From an uncultured Clostridia bacterium (GTDB lineage: Bacteria; Bacillota; Clostridia; Oscillospirales; SIG627), in assembly GCA_947589595.1 (NCBI GenBank), contig CANQBV010000006.1, forward strand, positions 18,270-82,269: DNA of 64,000 nt, read 5' to 3'. Below are positions 37,008 through 44,794 of this stretch, one piece after another. How positions within the stretch are numbered: the first letter of the stretch is position 1; each line of letters begins with the position of its first letter. The position numbers were made by a program, and so were the translations under genes. A model generated the notes under the pieces. It had not been told where the DNA came from, ran no database searches, and saw only the letters and a list, made by a program, of their open reading frames with translations.

Positions 37008-38489
37008 TCAGAGGATAATACAGATCAGTCCGCCGCTGCCTTCGTTAATGATTTTCTGCAGGGTTTCGGCCAGCCGCACACGCGCTTCCTCCGGCATGTG
37101 ATCAAGCTTGGTGTTAAGGCCTTCGTTTACCAGTTCATACAGCGATTTCCCGAACATGTTGGAATTCCAGATTTGCTTGGGGTCTTCCTCAAACTCTTGC
37201 AACAGGAATTTCACAATATCCTCAGACTGCCTTTCGCTGCCTACGATCGGCGAGATTTCCGCCTGAATATTTGCCTTGATCATGTGGATCGAGGGCGCGC
37301 TCGCCTTCAGCTTGACGCCGTACCCGCCGGGCTGCTTGACGATTTCCGGCTCCTCCAGCGTCAGGTCGTCGATATCCGGCGTTACAATGCCATAGCCCTT
37401 TTCGTTGACCTCGTCCAAAGCGCCGGCGATTTTGTCAAAACGCGTTTTGGTTTCTACAAGGCTTGTCATCAGCGAAATCAGTTCTTCCTCGCCGTGAACC
37501 TCCATGCCGCAGTGCTCGCTCAAAACGTGATAGAAAAGGTCTTTTTGCAGGTCAATGCGAACCTTCATGCTGCCTTGTCCCAAATCGGAATCAGCCAGTT
37601 GGATTGCTTCAAAAAGCGGGTTTTCCTGCAAAAGCCGAATCGCGCTGAAAACCTCTCCGGTTTTGCGGACGCCGGCAAAAGGCTCGGAAATGACTTCCAG
37701 AATCTCATTTTTCGTCTTATGTCCGTTTTCCAGTGCCAATACCCATTCCGGCAGCTTAAAACGGATCTCCTTAGCCGGAAATTGCAGCACAATGGTGCGA
37801 AGAATTTCCCGGATCCGGGCTTCGGTCAAGGCAAAGCAGTTTTCGGTCAATACAGGTATTTTGTATTTAGCGCTCAAGTCCGCCGCCAAGGTCCTGGCAT
37901 TTTCGCTTTCCGGCTCCACGGAATTCAGTACGATCACAAAGGGTTTTCGGCAGCTCTTTAATTCGCGGATGACCCGTTCTTCTGCTTCGATATAATTTTC
38001 GCGCGGGATTTCGCCGATCGTGCCGTCCGTGGTGATCACAATACCAATCGTGGAATGCTCGGTAATGACTTTTTTTGTCCCCAATTCCGCGGCTTCCTCA
38101 AAGGGGAGCGCTTCCTCCGACCAGGGCGTGTGCACCATACGGGCGCCGTTTTCGTCCGCCAGACCCGCGGCGCCCGGCACGACGTATCCCACGCAATCGA
38201 TCAGCTTCACCCGAAATCCCAAACCGTCGTTTAATTCCACCTTCACTGCTTCGTCCGGTACGAATTTCGGCTCGGTCGTCATCACGGTTTTTCCGGATGC
38301 GCTCTGGGGGATTTCATCGACAGCTCTTGCTTTTTCGGCGTCATTTTGAATTTGCGGTACGACGACCGTTTCCATGAATTTTTGAATAAAGGTAGATTTC
38401 CCGGTCCTGACCGGCCCTACGACTCCGATATAGATATCGCCGCCGGTACGTGTGGCAATGTCATGATAAATACTTTCTTCAATTGGCAT
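37008..38489 (-). CDS. spoIVA: Stage IV sporulation protein A (spore coat assembly ATPase)
   Basis: A 493-residue SpoIVA, the ATPase that polymerises around the forespore as the basement layer of the coat. The N-terminal domain starts MPIEESIYHDIATRTGGDIY, with Walker A GPVRTGKST, a TTEPKFVP segment and DCVGYVVPGA. The TDGTIGEIPRE block and the conserved C-terminal domain follow. The ATG at 38489 is chosen over a codon 11 residues upstream because GGAGG lies eight bases before it. A sigma-E-like promoter is 32 bases upstream. This gene is present only in endospore formers, so it identifies the lifestyle. Confidence 0.96.
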   Translation of the reverse strand: MPIEESIYHDIATRTGGDIYIGVVGPVRTGKSTFIQKFMETVVVPQIQNDAEKARAVDEIPQSASGKTVMTTEPKFVPDEAVKVELNDGLGFRVKLIDCVGYVVPGAAGLADENGARMVHTPWSEEALPFEEAAELGTKKVITEHSTIGIVITTDGTIGEIPRENYIEAEERVIRELKSCRKPFVIVLNSVEPESENARTLAADLSAKYKIPVLTENCFALTEARIREILRTIVLQFPAKEIRFKLPEWVLALENGHKTKNEILEVISEPFAGVRKTGEVFSAIRLLQENPLFEAIQLADSDLGQGSMKVRIDLQKDLFYHVLSEHCGMEVHGEEELISLMTSLVETKTRFDKIAGALDEVNEKGYGIVTPDIDDLTLEEPEIVKQPGGYGVKLKASAPSIHMIKANIQAEISPIVGSERQSEDIVKFLLQEFEEDPKQIWNSNMFGKSLYELVNEGLNTKLDHMPEEARVRLAETLQKIINEGSGGLICIIL

Positions 38490-38520
38490 ACCCTTTTCCT
38501 CCGCTGTTTGCTTTTGGTAC

Positions 38521-38549
38521 AATGTATGGGAGAAATCGGAGAATTATGA
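38521..38549 (-). promoter_or_regulatory. Sigma-E-like sporulation promoter of spoIVA
   Basis: On the reverse strand TCATAAT (38549-38543), 14 bases, CATACATT (38528-38521). The Bacillus sigma-E consensus as I recall it is KMATATT-N14/15-CATACAMT, so this matches 6 of 7 and 7 of 8 at correct spacing. spoIVA is a known sigma-E gene in Bacillus. Confidence 0.65.
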
Positions 38550-38607
38550 CAATCACAAAAACGTAGAATGGTATCACAGCTGCCGAATCCTGTAAACGTC
38601 CGCCGAT

Positions 38608-38636
38608 TTGACTTTTCCAAATCGGGGGTCTATAAT
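38608..38636 (+). promoter_or_regulatory. Promoter of the PFL-activase-like gene
   Basis: TTGACT (38608-38613), 17 bp, TATAAT (38631-38636): near-consensus sigma-A promoter, 32 bases before the ATG. Confidence 0.8.
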
Positions 38637-38668
38637 GAATAAAACTGCTCTATAGAAAGGAAACGCCG

Positions 38669-39349
38669 ATGTACGATTCCGAAACGGTCAAAATACAGGG
38701 GATTCTGCGTTACCGTGAGGATCTGGGACAGGGTGTGCGCACCGGCGTGCTTTTCGGGAGCTGTAAAGGAAAGTGCGAGAGGATCTGTTCGAAATTTTCA
38801 GCGATCCTAAAACCGTTCCCGTATGAAAATCTTACCGGGGATGAACTGCGAAGCTTTCTCTTGGAGGAGGATCGTGATTATCTAAGCCGCCGCGTCAACG
38901 TGACGCTTTTGGGCAAAGATCCGCTTCGCAGCCCGCGCTTTTGCCGGGCACTTGCAAAAGACTTGAAAAACGCTGGTCTTAGCGTTGATATTCATTCCTG
39001 CGCGCTCGGAGGAGAGGGTGCGGTGGAAATGCTGCTCGATTTTTGTCACCTTTTTGTATTCACCTTTCTGACGACCAATCCCGCCCGCTATCATCGCCTG
39101 ACAGGAGAAAACCTGCAGGACGCCGCTAAGACCATTCTTCATGCCGACCGAATCGGCGCCCCTTTCCGGCTGCGCATTCCGGTGATGCGCGGCGTCAACA
39201 CCGATGAAGCGGAGGAATTTTCCATATTTTGTTCGCTGTTAAAAAACGTGAAAAGTGTAATTCTGGATTTTTCCTACGCCGATTTTTCCGACGAGGAAAA
39301 GCGCGCTTTCCGGGCATCCTTTTTCAAAAGAGGAATTATTTTATACTGA
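38669..39349 (+). CDS. Glycyl-radical-activase-like radical SAM protein with non-canonical Cys spacing
   Basis: A 226-residue protein with the plan of pyruvate-formate-lyase activating enzymes: an N-terminal GQGVRTGVLFGSC segment, then ...LGKDPLRSPRF (the GGEPL strand altered), HSCA for the next strand, and FTFLTTNPARYHRLTGENL and RIPVMRGVNTDEAEEF matching the LTG and IPGVND blocks. The iron-sulfur triad reads C-KGK-C-ERI-C (Cys32, 36, 40), which is C-x3-C-x3-C rather than C-x3-C-x2-C. The protein is also slightly short, and no glycyl-radical enzyme gene is nearby. It may be a diverged or inactive relative. AAAGGA site and a strong promoter suggest it is expressed. Monocistronic, with a terminator behind. 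Confidence 0.7.
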   Translation: MYDSETVKIQGILRYREDLGQGVRTGVLFGSCKGKCERICSKFSAILKPFPYENLTGDELRSFLLEEDRDYLSRRVNVTLLGKDPLRSPRFCRALAKDLKNAGLSVDIHSCALGGEGAVEMLLDFCHLFVFTFLTTNPARYHRLTGENLQDAAKTILHADRIGAPFRLRIPVMRGVNTDEAEEFSIFCSLLKNVKSVILDFSYADFSDEEKRAFRASFFKRGIILY

Positions 39350-39376
39350 AAAAGAGCCGCACGGCGGCTCTTTTTT
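39349..39376. terminator. Bidirectional terminator between the radical SAM gene and mazF
   Basis: AAAAAGAGCCGC / GCGGCTCTTTTTT with a three-base ACG loop, serving the two convergent genes. Confidence 0.88.
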
Positions 39377-39377
39377 G

Positions 39378-39722
39378 TTACATCAACCCGAAGCTGATAT
39401 TGATGGCGTTATTCACTTTTTGCATGACGTCTTCTTCAAGATGTCCCATTTTTTCTTTTAATCTTTTTTTATCAATGGTACGTACCTGTTCCAACAGTAT
39501 GACCGAATCCTTGTTTAGCCCGTTTTCATCGGCAAATACTTCTATGTGAGTCGGAAGCTTCGCTTTTGTTGTTTTGCTGGTAATCGCGGCTGCGATCACA
39601 GTCGGGCTGTGCCGGTTTCCGATATCGTTCTGTACGATCACTACAGGACGGATCCCGCCCTGCTCCGAGCCGACGACGGGGCTCAGATCGGCGTAGTAGA
39701 TATCTCCTCTTTTTACAGTCAA
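39378..39722 (-). CDS. mazF: MazF/NdoA-type endoribonuclease toxin, TTG start
   Basis: A 114-residue PemK/MazF-family mRNA interferase. The conserved start [45 protein letters not shown] and [12 protein letters not shown] are very close to Bacillus NdoA. A GTG three codons upstream overlaps the GGAG site, while TTG at 39722 is eight bases after GGAG and gives the same N-terminal length as NdoA, so TTG is preferred. No antitoxin gene (EndoAI/MazE) lies upstream; the 112-bp gap to the lipoprotein gene is empty. alr, its usual neighbour, is at 53.4 kb. Confidence 0.92.
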   Translation of the reverse strand: MTVKRGDIYYADLSPVVGSEQGGIRPVVIVQNDIGNRHSPTVIAAAITSKTTKAKLPTHIEVFADENGLNKDSVILLEQVRTIDKKRLKEKMGHLEEDVMQKVNNAINISFGLM

Positions 39723-39834
39723 TTTTTTCACTCCAAATTCGAATTCACATATCGTGTAATCTTAGTTTTGCCGAGCCTTATTGCTTTTATTCCGTGTACT
39801 GAAAGTATATTTCAGTTTGCCGGTTTCGGTTCCT

Positions 39835-40353
39835 TCAGCCTTCGGAGCGGAATTTTAACTGCAAACTGTTTTCCCCGATTTGTGCCTGGATTTTCAGGGG
39901 CGCTGCGGTTTCTTTCTTCACCCAAAAATCAATTTGCATTTCAGCGTCTTGAAAAGAAAAACGGTAGCATTCAACCCCATCCAGTGTTTCCGTCTTTTTC
40001 GGAACATAGCTTTGTGCGGCCAGAAAATTAAAGCATCGGCGAACGGACTCTGCCGCCGGCAGCCTTTCTTCCATGGAAAGCTGCAGACCCAAATAGGAAA
40101 AACGGTTTCCTTCTTCGGAAAGCAATATTTCAAGTCCCTGCAAAAGCGGGTTGCCGGAAAGAGTGAGCCGTATGCTTTGATTTTCTTCAAAAATCAGGTG
40201 CGCTTCACTTTCGACCTCGTTCAGATTCAAAGCAAGGTCATATTCTCTCCCGGCGGCAAAATACGACTTGAAATCAATTTCCTGCGTGCCCGAACAGCCG
40301 GTGATTCCCGGCACCAGACAAAGAATGAAAAATACAAGGATCCATTTTTTCAT
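39835..40353 (-). CDS. Putative lipoprotein of unknown function
   Basis: A 172-residue protein with a type II signal peptide (MKKWILVFFILCLVPG) and lipobox ITGC, so a membrane lipoprotein. The mature part is mostly beta-strand with alternating patterns (AHLIFEENQSIRLTLSG, MQIDFWVKKETAAPLKIQAQ), recalling LolA/LppX-type half barrels, but I do not recognise the family. GAGGAG precedes the ATG. It lies upstream of mazF in the same direction and could share its transcript; the roles are not obviously linked. Confidence 0.7.
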   Translation of the reverse strand: MKKWILVFFILCLVPGITGCSGTQEIDFKSYFAAGREYDLALNLNEVESEAHLIFEENQSIRLTLSGNPLLQGLEILLSEEGNRFSYLGLQLSMEERLPAAESVRRCFNFLAAQSYVPKKTETLDGVECYRFSFQDAEMQIDFWVKKETAAPLKIQAQIGENSLQLKFRSEG

Positions 40354-40368
40354 AGCTTCTCCTCACGG

Positions 40369-40397
40369 TTGACAAAAATATTTGGTTTTGCTACAAT
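40369..40397 (+). promoter_or_regulatory. Promoter of the VTC-DUF4956 operon
   Basis: Perfect -35 TTGACA (40369-40374), 17 bp, TACAAT (40392-40397). The -35 lies next to the divergent lipoprotein start. Confidence 0.88.
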
Positions 40398-40449
40398 ACA
40401 TTTGAACTATATGAAAAAAGAAAGCAAGTAATTCAAGGATTTAGAGCCT

Positions 40450-41148
40450 TTGGAAGCTATGTCGAGAAATTTATTCCGAAACGAATGTAAGTACTATATC
40501 AGCTACCCTGTTGCGCGCCTGCTCGAGCAGCGATTGGAAAAAATATTCGTCCGAGATCCTTATTCCGAATCAAACGGCGCCTATCGCATCCGCAGCCTAT
40601 ATTTTGATAATCCGCAGCGGCAAGCCTATTTTGATAAGCTTTCCGGCGTTGCCGACCGGGAAAAATACCGCATTCGTTTTTATAACCGATCCGATTCCTT
40701 TATTCAGCTGGAAAAAAAGAAAAAAGTCGGGGATAAAATTCTAAAGACCGGCGAAAGCCTTTCCCGTGGGGAAGCCGAGCGTCTGGTACGGGGAGACAGC
40801 GAATTTCTCCTGAATTCCGAAAAGTCCCTGCTTTGCGAGTTTGCCGCCCGTGCACGGTTCGAAAAATTATCGCCGCTTGTTTTTGTGGACTACACCCGCC
40901 GCGCGTTTCTGTATTCTTCAAGCAATCTGCGCATCACTCTTGACAGCAACGTCACCGAGACCGCCTTCCGGGGCTCGCTTTTTGATTTCTCGCAGCCGGC
41001 GATTCCTGTACTGGAGCCGCAACAGGTGATTTTAGAAGTGAAGTTTGACGGCGTTCTGCCGCCGTTGGCGCGCGCGCTGCTGGCCGATATTCCGGCAGTC
41101 GGCGCCGCTATTTCCAAATACTGCAAATGCTGTGAAATGCTGTTTTAG
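40450..41148 (+). CDS. VTC-domain (polyphosphate polymerase-like) protein
   Basis: A 232-residue VTC domain, the tunnel-fold enzyme core that in yeast makes polyphosphate from ATP. Conserved charged strands are visible: FRNECKYYIS, YRIRSLYFDN, REKYRIRFYN, FIQLEKKKK, VDYTRRAFL and VILEVKFDG. The basic and acidic positions of the tunnel are intact. The TTG at 40450 has AAGGA ten bases before it; an ATG three codons on (40459) has a poorer site. A DUF4956 membrane protein follows after 11 bp, a pairing common in bacteria. Confidence 0.85.
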   Translation: MEAMSRNLFRNECKYYISYPVARLLEQRLEKIFVRDPYSESNGAYRIRSLYFDNPQRQAYFDKLSGVADREKYRIRFYNRSDSFIQLEKKKKVGDKILKTGESLSRGEAERLVRGDSEFLLNSEKSLLCEFAARARFEKLSPLVFVDYTRRAFLYSSSNLRITLDSNVTETAFRGSLFDFSQPAIPVLEPQQVILEVKFDGVLPPLARALLADIPAVGAAISKYCKCCEMLF

Positions 41149-41159
41149 AAAGGATGTCT

Positions 41160-41837
41160 ATGCAAACCGTAATCAATTTTTTCCGAGATACGTTTCTCGA
41201 TGAAATGCAGACCGCCATGTCCGGCGACCGCATCGCCAGCGGGCTTTTGGTGGCGTTTTTCCTCTCGCTCTTTGCGGTGCTGGTTTACCGGATTACCTAC
41301 CAGGGCGTGGTGTTCAGTAAAAGCTATTGCTTCTCTCTTGTTTTAGCCGCTATGGTGACCAGCGTGATTATCATGACCGTGACCACCAATCTCATGCTTT
41401 CGCTCGGCATGGTGGGGGCGCTCTCAATCGTACGCTTTCGTACCGCAGTCAAGGAACCCAACGATACGGTTTTTATGTTTTGGTCCATATGCATCGGCAT
41501 TATGGCGGGCGCAGGGCTGATCTATATTTCCATCATTACCAATGTCGCTCTCGGGCTTTTGTATCTGCTTTTGTACTTGACGGCGAAAAAAATCAAGGCA
41601 GTTCCGTATCTTTTAATGGTACGCTATTTGCCGAGCGCGAAAGACGAGGTGCAGAATGCGGTTTTATCTTTGCCGAAATCGAAAATCCGTTCCAAAATCG
41701 CTTCGGCGGATGCGATTGAACTGTGTATCGAAGTGCGCCTTGCCCCGAAGGCTCTGGCTCTGGTGGATACCCTTTCCGAAATGGAGGGGGTGCTCACCGC
41801 CCAGGCGATCAGCTTCAACGGCGACACCACTCTGTAA
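41160..41837 (+). CDS. DUF4956 membrane protein
   Basis: A 225-residue protein with an N-terminal amphipathic part, four hydrophobic helices (about 25-140) and a C-terminal soluble domain. SLGMVGALSIVRFRTAVKEP is the conserved loop of the DUF4956 family. Such proteins sit beside VTC enzymes and may anchor or gate them at the membrane; that is inference. The ATG at 41160 is chosen over 41154 because AAAGG overlaps the earlier one. Followed by a strong terminator. Confidence 0.85.
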   Translation: MQTVINFFRDTFLDEMQTAMSGDRIASGLLVAFFLSLFAVLVYRITYQGVVFSKSYCFSLVLAAMVTSVIIMTVTTNLMLSLGMVGALSIVRFRTAVKEPNDTVFMFWSICIGIMAGAGLIYISIITNVALGLLYLLLYLTAKKIKAVPYLLMVRYLPSAKDEVQNAVLSLPKSKIRSKIASADAIELCIEVRLAPKALALVDTLSEMEGVLTAQAISFNGDTTL

Positions 41838-41842
41838 AAGCC

Positions 41843-41881
41843 AAAAACGCTGTTTTCCTTTGGAAAAACAGCGTTTTTTTG
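41843..41881 (+). terminator. Terminator of the VTC-DUF4956 operon
   Basis: AAAAACGCTGTTTT pairs with AAAACAGCGTTTTT around a CCTTTGG-type loop, followed by T7. The A run on the other side could also stop the convergent AlkD-like operon. Confidence 0.9.
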
Positions 41882-41907
41882 CAGTTACAAGAGCTTGATT
41901 CGGATTT

Positions 41908-42588
41908 TTACTTGATTTTCAGGGTTCGATAGCAGGCTTTTTCCTCTGCCGGAATGCGGTAGCTTTCCACGGCCTTCTGAATGGCTTTATTGTGAATCCA
42001 TTTCGGTAATTTCTTTTCGGTCAAATAGGGGAGTGCCGCTTCTTTTTGCTTGCACAGCGCCGTGGCAAAATACCAGGCGATCATCATATTGACATAATAT
42101 TCATCCGAACGAATGGCGGCAATTCTCGCCATACTGTCTTCCTTGAAATTGCCATTCAGAAAATACCGCAGAAAAAGCCCGATCCCGAACCGCACCGTAT
42201 AAGGGTGCTCGGCATCCAAAAAGCGGTTCGCCGCCAGTTCTAAACGCGCCGGATCTTTTTTCAGTGCCTTTGGCGCCAGCAGATCGCAGGTCGCCCAGTT
42301 ATCGACATACGGCAAAAAGGTTTCCACCGCTTGCAGGCAAGCGTCAAAATCGCGTATCCGTTCGATCAGCGCGCCGTGCAGATTATTTTCATCATAGTAA
42401 AAATGGGGAAGCGTTTGCAAAAATTCCTCTGCCTCCGGCGTGCCGTAGATTTTCTTGGCAAATTTCCGGATTTCCGGTGTGCGGACGCCCAGGATTCTGT
42501 CCGGATCGACGTTTGGAATCAGCTTTTTATGAAAATCACGATAGGCAGGGTCGCGAAGGGTGTAAAATTCCTCTAAAAGCGCTTTCAT
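41908..42588 (-). CDS. AlkD-like DNA alkylation repair protein (HEAT-like repeats)
   Basis: A 226-residue all-helical protein of the AlkD family: ILGVRTPEIRKFAKKI near the start, VDNWATCDLLAPKAL with the Trp-Asp region that grips DNA, and YVNMMIAWYFATAL near the end. AlkD-type enzymes remove bulky or positively charged alkylated bases without base flipping. It starts one base after the helicase stop, with GGAAAG in the helicase end, so it is the fourth gene of the TerB-ATPase-helicase operon. Its presence there suggests that the system deals with modified DNA. Enzyme activity is not proven by sequence. Confidence 0.85.
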   Translation of the reverse strand: MKALLEEFYTLRDPAYRDFHKKLIPNVDPDRILGVRTPEIRKFAKKIYGTPEAEEFLQTLPHFYYDENNLHGALIERIRDFDACLQAVETFLPYVDNWATCDLLAPKALKKDPARLELAANRFLDAEHPYTVRFGIGLFLRYFLNGNFKEDSMARIAAIRSDEYYVNMMIAWYFATALCKQKEAALPYLTEKKLPKWIHNKAIQKAVESYRIPAEEKACYRTLKIK

Positions 42589-42589
42589 T

Positions 42590-44794
42590 TTACATTCTTT
42601 CCTTTTTCAGCCTACAGATTTTGTCTTCTACTTCCTGCACCTCCAGGTAGTTTTCCGCATAGGCCTTCTGCAAAAGCTTTTGCGGCAGATACGCGTCGTA
42701 TTTGTCAAATACCGGGTATTCTGTTTTGCTGATGAGAGAAGAAAGAGAAAATTCTCCCGCTTCCAAATACTCCTCCAGCGCGCCGATCAAATCGGCGGGC
42801 GTTTTGTTTTCCATGCGGAAAGTGAGGTAATAGCAGCCGCCGCTTTCGATTTTGCTCAAAACGATTCTGCCGCCGCAGCCGCGCTGTAATATGCGCTTGA
42901 CCGTGCGGAAAGCACGAGTTCCCAGCCATGGGAAAAAGACAAAACTGTCTCCCCAAAGGGAAAGAAAGCTCTTTTTGCAAAGCCCTGTGTTCCGGGCAAG
43001 CTGACGGGCCTTGCGTAGGCGCTCTTTGGCATTGGGCAGCAAATAGGGGTATTCCTCCTCGCCTGTCAGCACTTCGCGCATTTTTTCCAATATGCGGGTG
43101 TGGATCTCGCCGCTGTCGCCCGGCCAGGAAATCTTCATTTTTCCCTCAACGCCTTTCACATAAATCAGGCGATTCTGGACGTTTACTTCCTCCACCTCCC
43201 AAACTCTGCCCGCCAGTGCAAAGCGTTCGCCGACCGGAGGGGTAGAGGAAATAGTGCCGATCTCCTCGGAACCGCAGCGCACCGTAAAATCCTCGCTGTC
43301 CTTAAAAACGGCATAGAATTTAAAGGAATTCAAAAGCTTTTCCGCTTTCAGCCCGCAAATCAGCTCTTTTTCCTCGGTTCTTTCCAGAAAGTCTTTTTTC
43401 AGCATATCAATCAAAAGCTCACGGTAATCTTCCTCGGAAATATGAGAAAACGGCGGCAGCGTCAGGATCTCTTTTGCCAGACGCGGTGCCGAAAGCGAGC
43501 CTTTGGAAGCCAGAAGCGAAAGCGTTTGATGGAATAAAAGGCTCATTGGCTGCGGTTTGCTGCGCACCGGCTCTACCCAGCGTTCTTTTAAGTACAGTTC
43601 AATGATCGCAATCGCCTGCAAAAGCTCCCAGGGAATGATCTGGTAGATCGGCGCGTTCGGCAAGGGTTCTTCCTCGCGGAAGATCATCAACATTTCCGGG
43701 TCTTCTCCCCGGCGGCCGCTTCGTCCCAGCCGCTGCAGAAACCCGGAAACCGAAGTCGGCGAGCCCTGATTGAGAATGCGCTTTAATTCTCCAATGTCGA
43801 TTCCCAATTCCAGTGTGACCGTCGCACAAGCGGTGATCGCTTCGGCCTTGTTTTTCAGCGCGTCCTCGGTTTCCTCGCGGATCGCGCCGGAAAGATTGCC
43901 GTGGTGAATATAGAAACGGTCGATCTCATTTTTTTTGCGCGCAATTTGCCGCAAGGTCGCGGTAATTTCCTCGGTTTCCTCGCGTGAGTTGGAAAACACC
44001 ACGCACTTTGCGCCTTTTGAAGCTTTGTAGATAAATTCGCTGGCGGCGTCCACTACTTCGTCTTTTTCCGTGGTATAGAAATGCTCCAACCCCAATTTCC
44101 AGGAAATACTGTCCTTGGGGACAACAATTGTTTTTGTCGGTCTGCCGCTGCCCTCACTCAGCCATTCTGCCACGCCATCGGGATTGCCGATCGTTGCGGA
44201 AAGAGCGATCCTTCGGGCGGAAAACCCGCACAGCCGGGCGATCCGCTGCAGTTGACACAAAATCTGATTGCCGCGATCCGATCCCATCAGCGCATGAATT
44301 TCATCCAGGATGATATACTGCACATTGCCGAAAAGCCGCGGAATATCATTCGCGCGACGGCACAGCATACTTTCCAGGGATTCCGGCGTGATTTGCAGGA
44401 GTCCCTCCGGCTTTTTCAAAAATTTTTCCTTGTGGCTCCGGCTGACGTCTCCGTGCCAGCGAAAAACCGGCATTCCGCTTTCCTGCAAAAGATCTTCCAT
44501 GCGGGAAAACTGATTGTTGATCAGGGATTTTAAGGGAGAAATATAAAGCGCCATGCAGTTTTCCGGCCCGGCCTCCTGCATTTGGGAAAGAATGGGGAAA
44601 AAGGCGGCTTCCGTTTTGCCGGAAGAGGTTTCGGAGCAGAGCAAAAGGTTATCTTCTTTGAAAAACAAAACCTCCGCCGCTTCTACCTGTACCCGGCGCA
44701 GCTCCGTCCAACCGGAACGGTAAATATAGTCCTGGATAAACGGAGAAAAACGGGAAAACACCGCCTGCGCTTTTTGATCAAGGCTGCTTTTCAT
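42590..44794 (-). CDS. Lhr-like DEAD/DEAH superfamily 2 helicase
   Basis: A 734-residue SF2 helicase. Motif I SETSSGKTEA (54-63), Ia ISPLKSLINNQ, motif II LDEIHALMGS, motif III LSATIGNP, motif V ACATVTLELGIDIGE and motif VI RLGRSGRRGE are all complete. The C-terminal third resembles the winged-helix and beta domains of Lhr-type DNA helicases (also BrxHI of BREX systems). Its ATG overlaps the ATPase stop by four bases, and the AlkD-like gene follows at one base. Likely a DNA translocase working with the BrxD-like ATPase. The particular substrate is unknown. Confidence 0.9.
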   Translation of the reverse strand: MKSSLDQKAQAVFSRFSPFIQDYIYRSGWTELRRVQVEAAEVLFFKEDNLLLCSETSSGKTEAAFFPILSQMQEAGPENCMALYISPLKSLINNQFSRMEDLLQESGMPVFRWHGDVSRSHKEKFLKKPEGLLQITPESLESMLCRRANDIPRLFGNVQYIILDEIHALMGSDRGNQILCQLQRIARLCGFSARRIALSATIGNPDGVAEWLSEGSGRPTKTIVVPKDSISWKLGLEHFYTTEKDEVVDAASEFIYKASKGAKCVVFSNSREETEEITATLRQIARKKNEIDRFYIHHGNLSGAIREETEDALKNKAEAITACATVTLELGIDIGELKRILNQGSPTSVSGFLQRLGRSGRRGEDPEMLMIFREEEPLPNAPIYQIIPWELLQAIAIIELYLKERWVEPVRSKPQPMSLLFHQTLSLLASKGSLSAPRLAKEILTLPPFSHISEEDYRELLIDMLKKDFLERTEEKELICGLKAEKLLNSFKFYAVFKDSEDFTVRCGSEEIGTISSTPPVGERFALAGRVWEVEEVNVQNRLIYVKGVEGKMKISWPGDSGEIHTRILEKMREVLTGEEEYPYLLPNAKERLRKARQLARNTGLCKKSFLSLWGDSFVFFPWLGTRAFRTVKRILQRGCGGRIVLSKIESGGCYYLTFRMENKTPADLIGALEEYLEAGEFSLSSLISKTEYPVFDKYDAYLPQKLLQKAYAENYLEVQEVEDKICRLKKERM

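Noticed and set aside
36954..37961. A 335-codon open frame on the forward strand
   Set aside because: It lies antisense to spoIVA, has no family motif, and the reverse frame is a clear SpoIVA.
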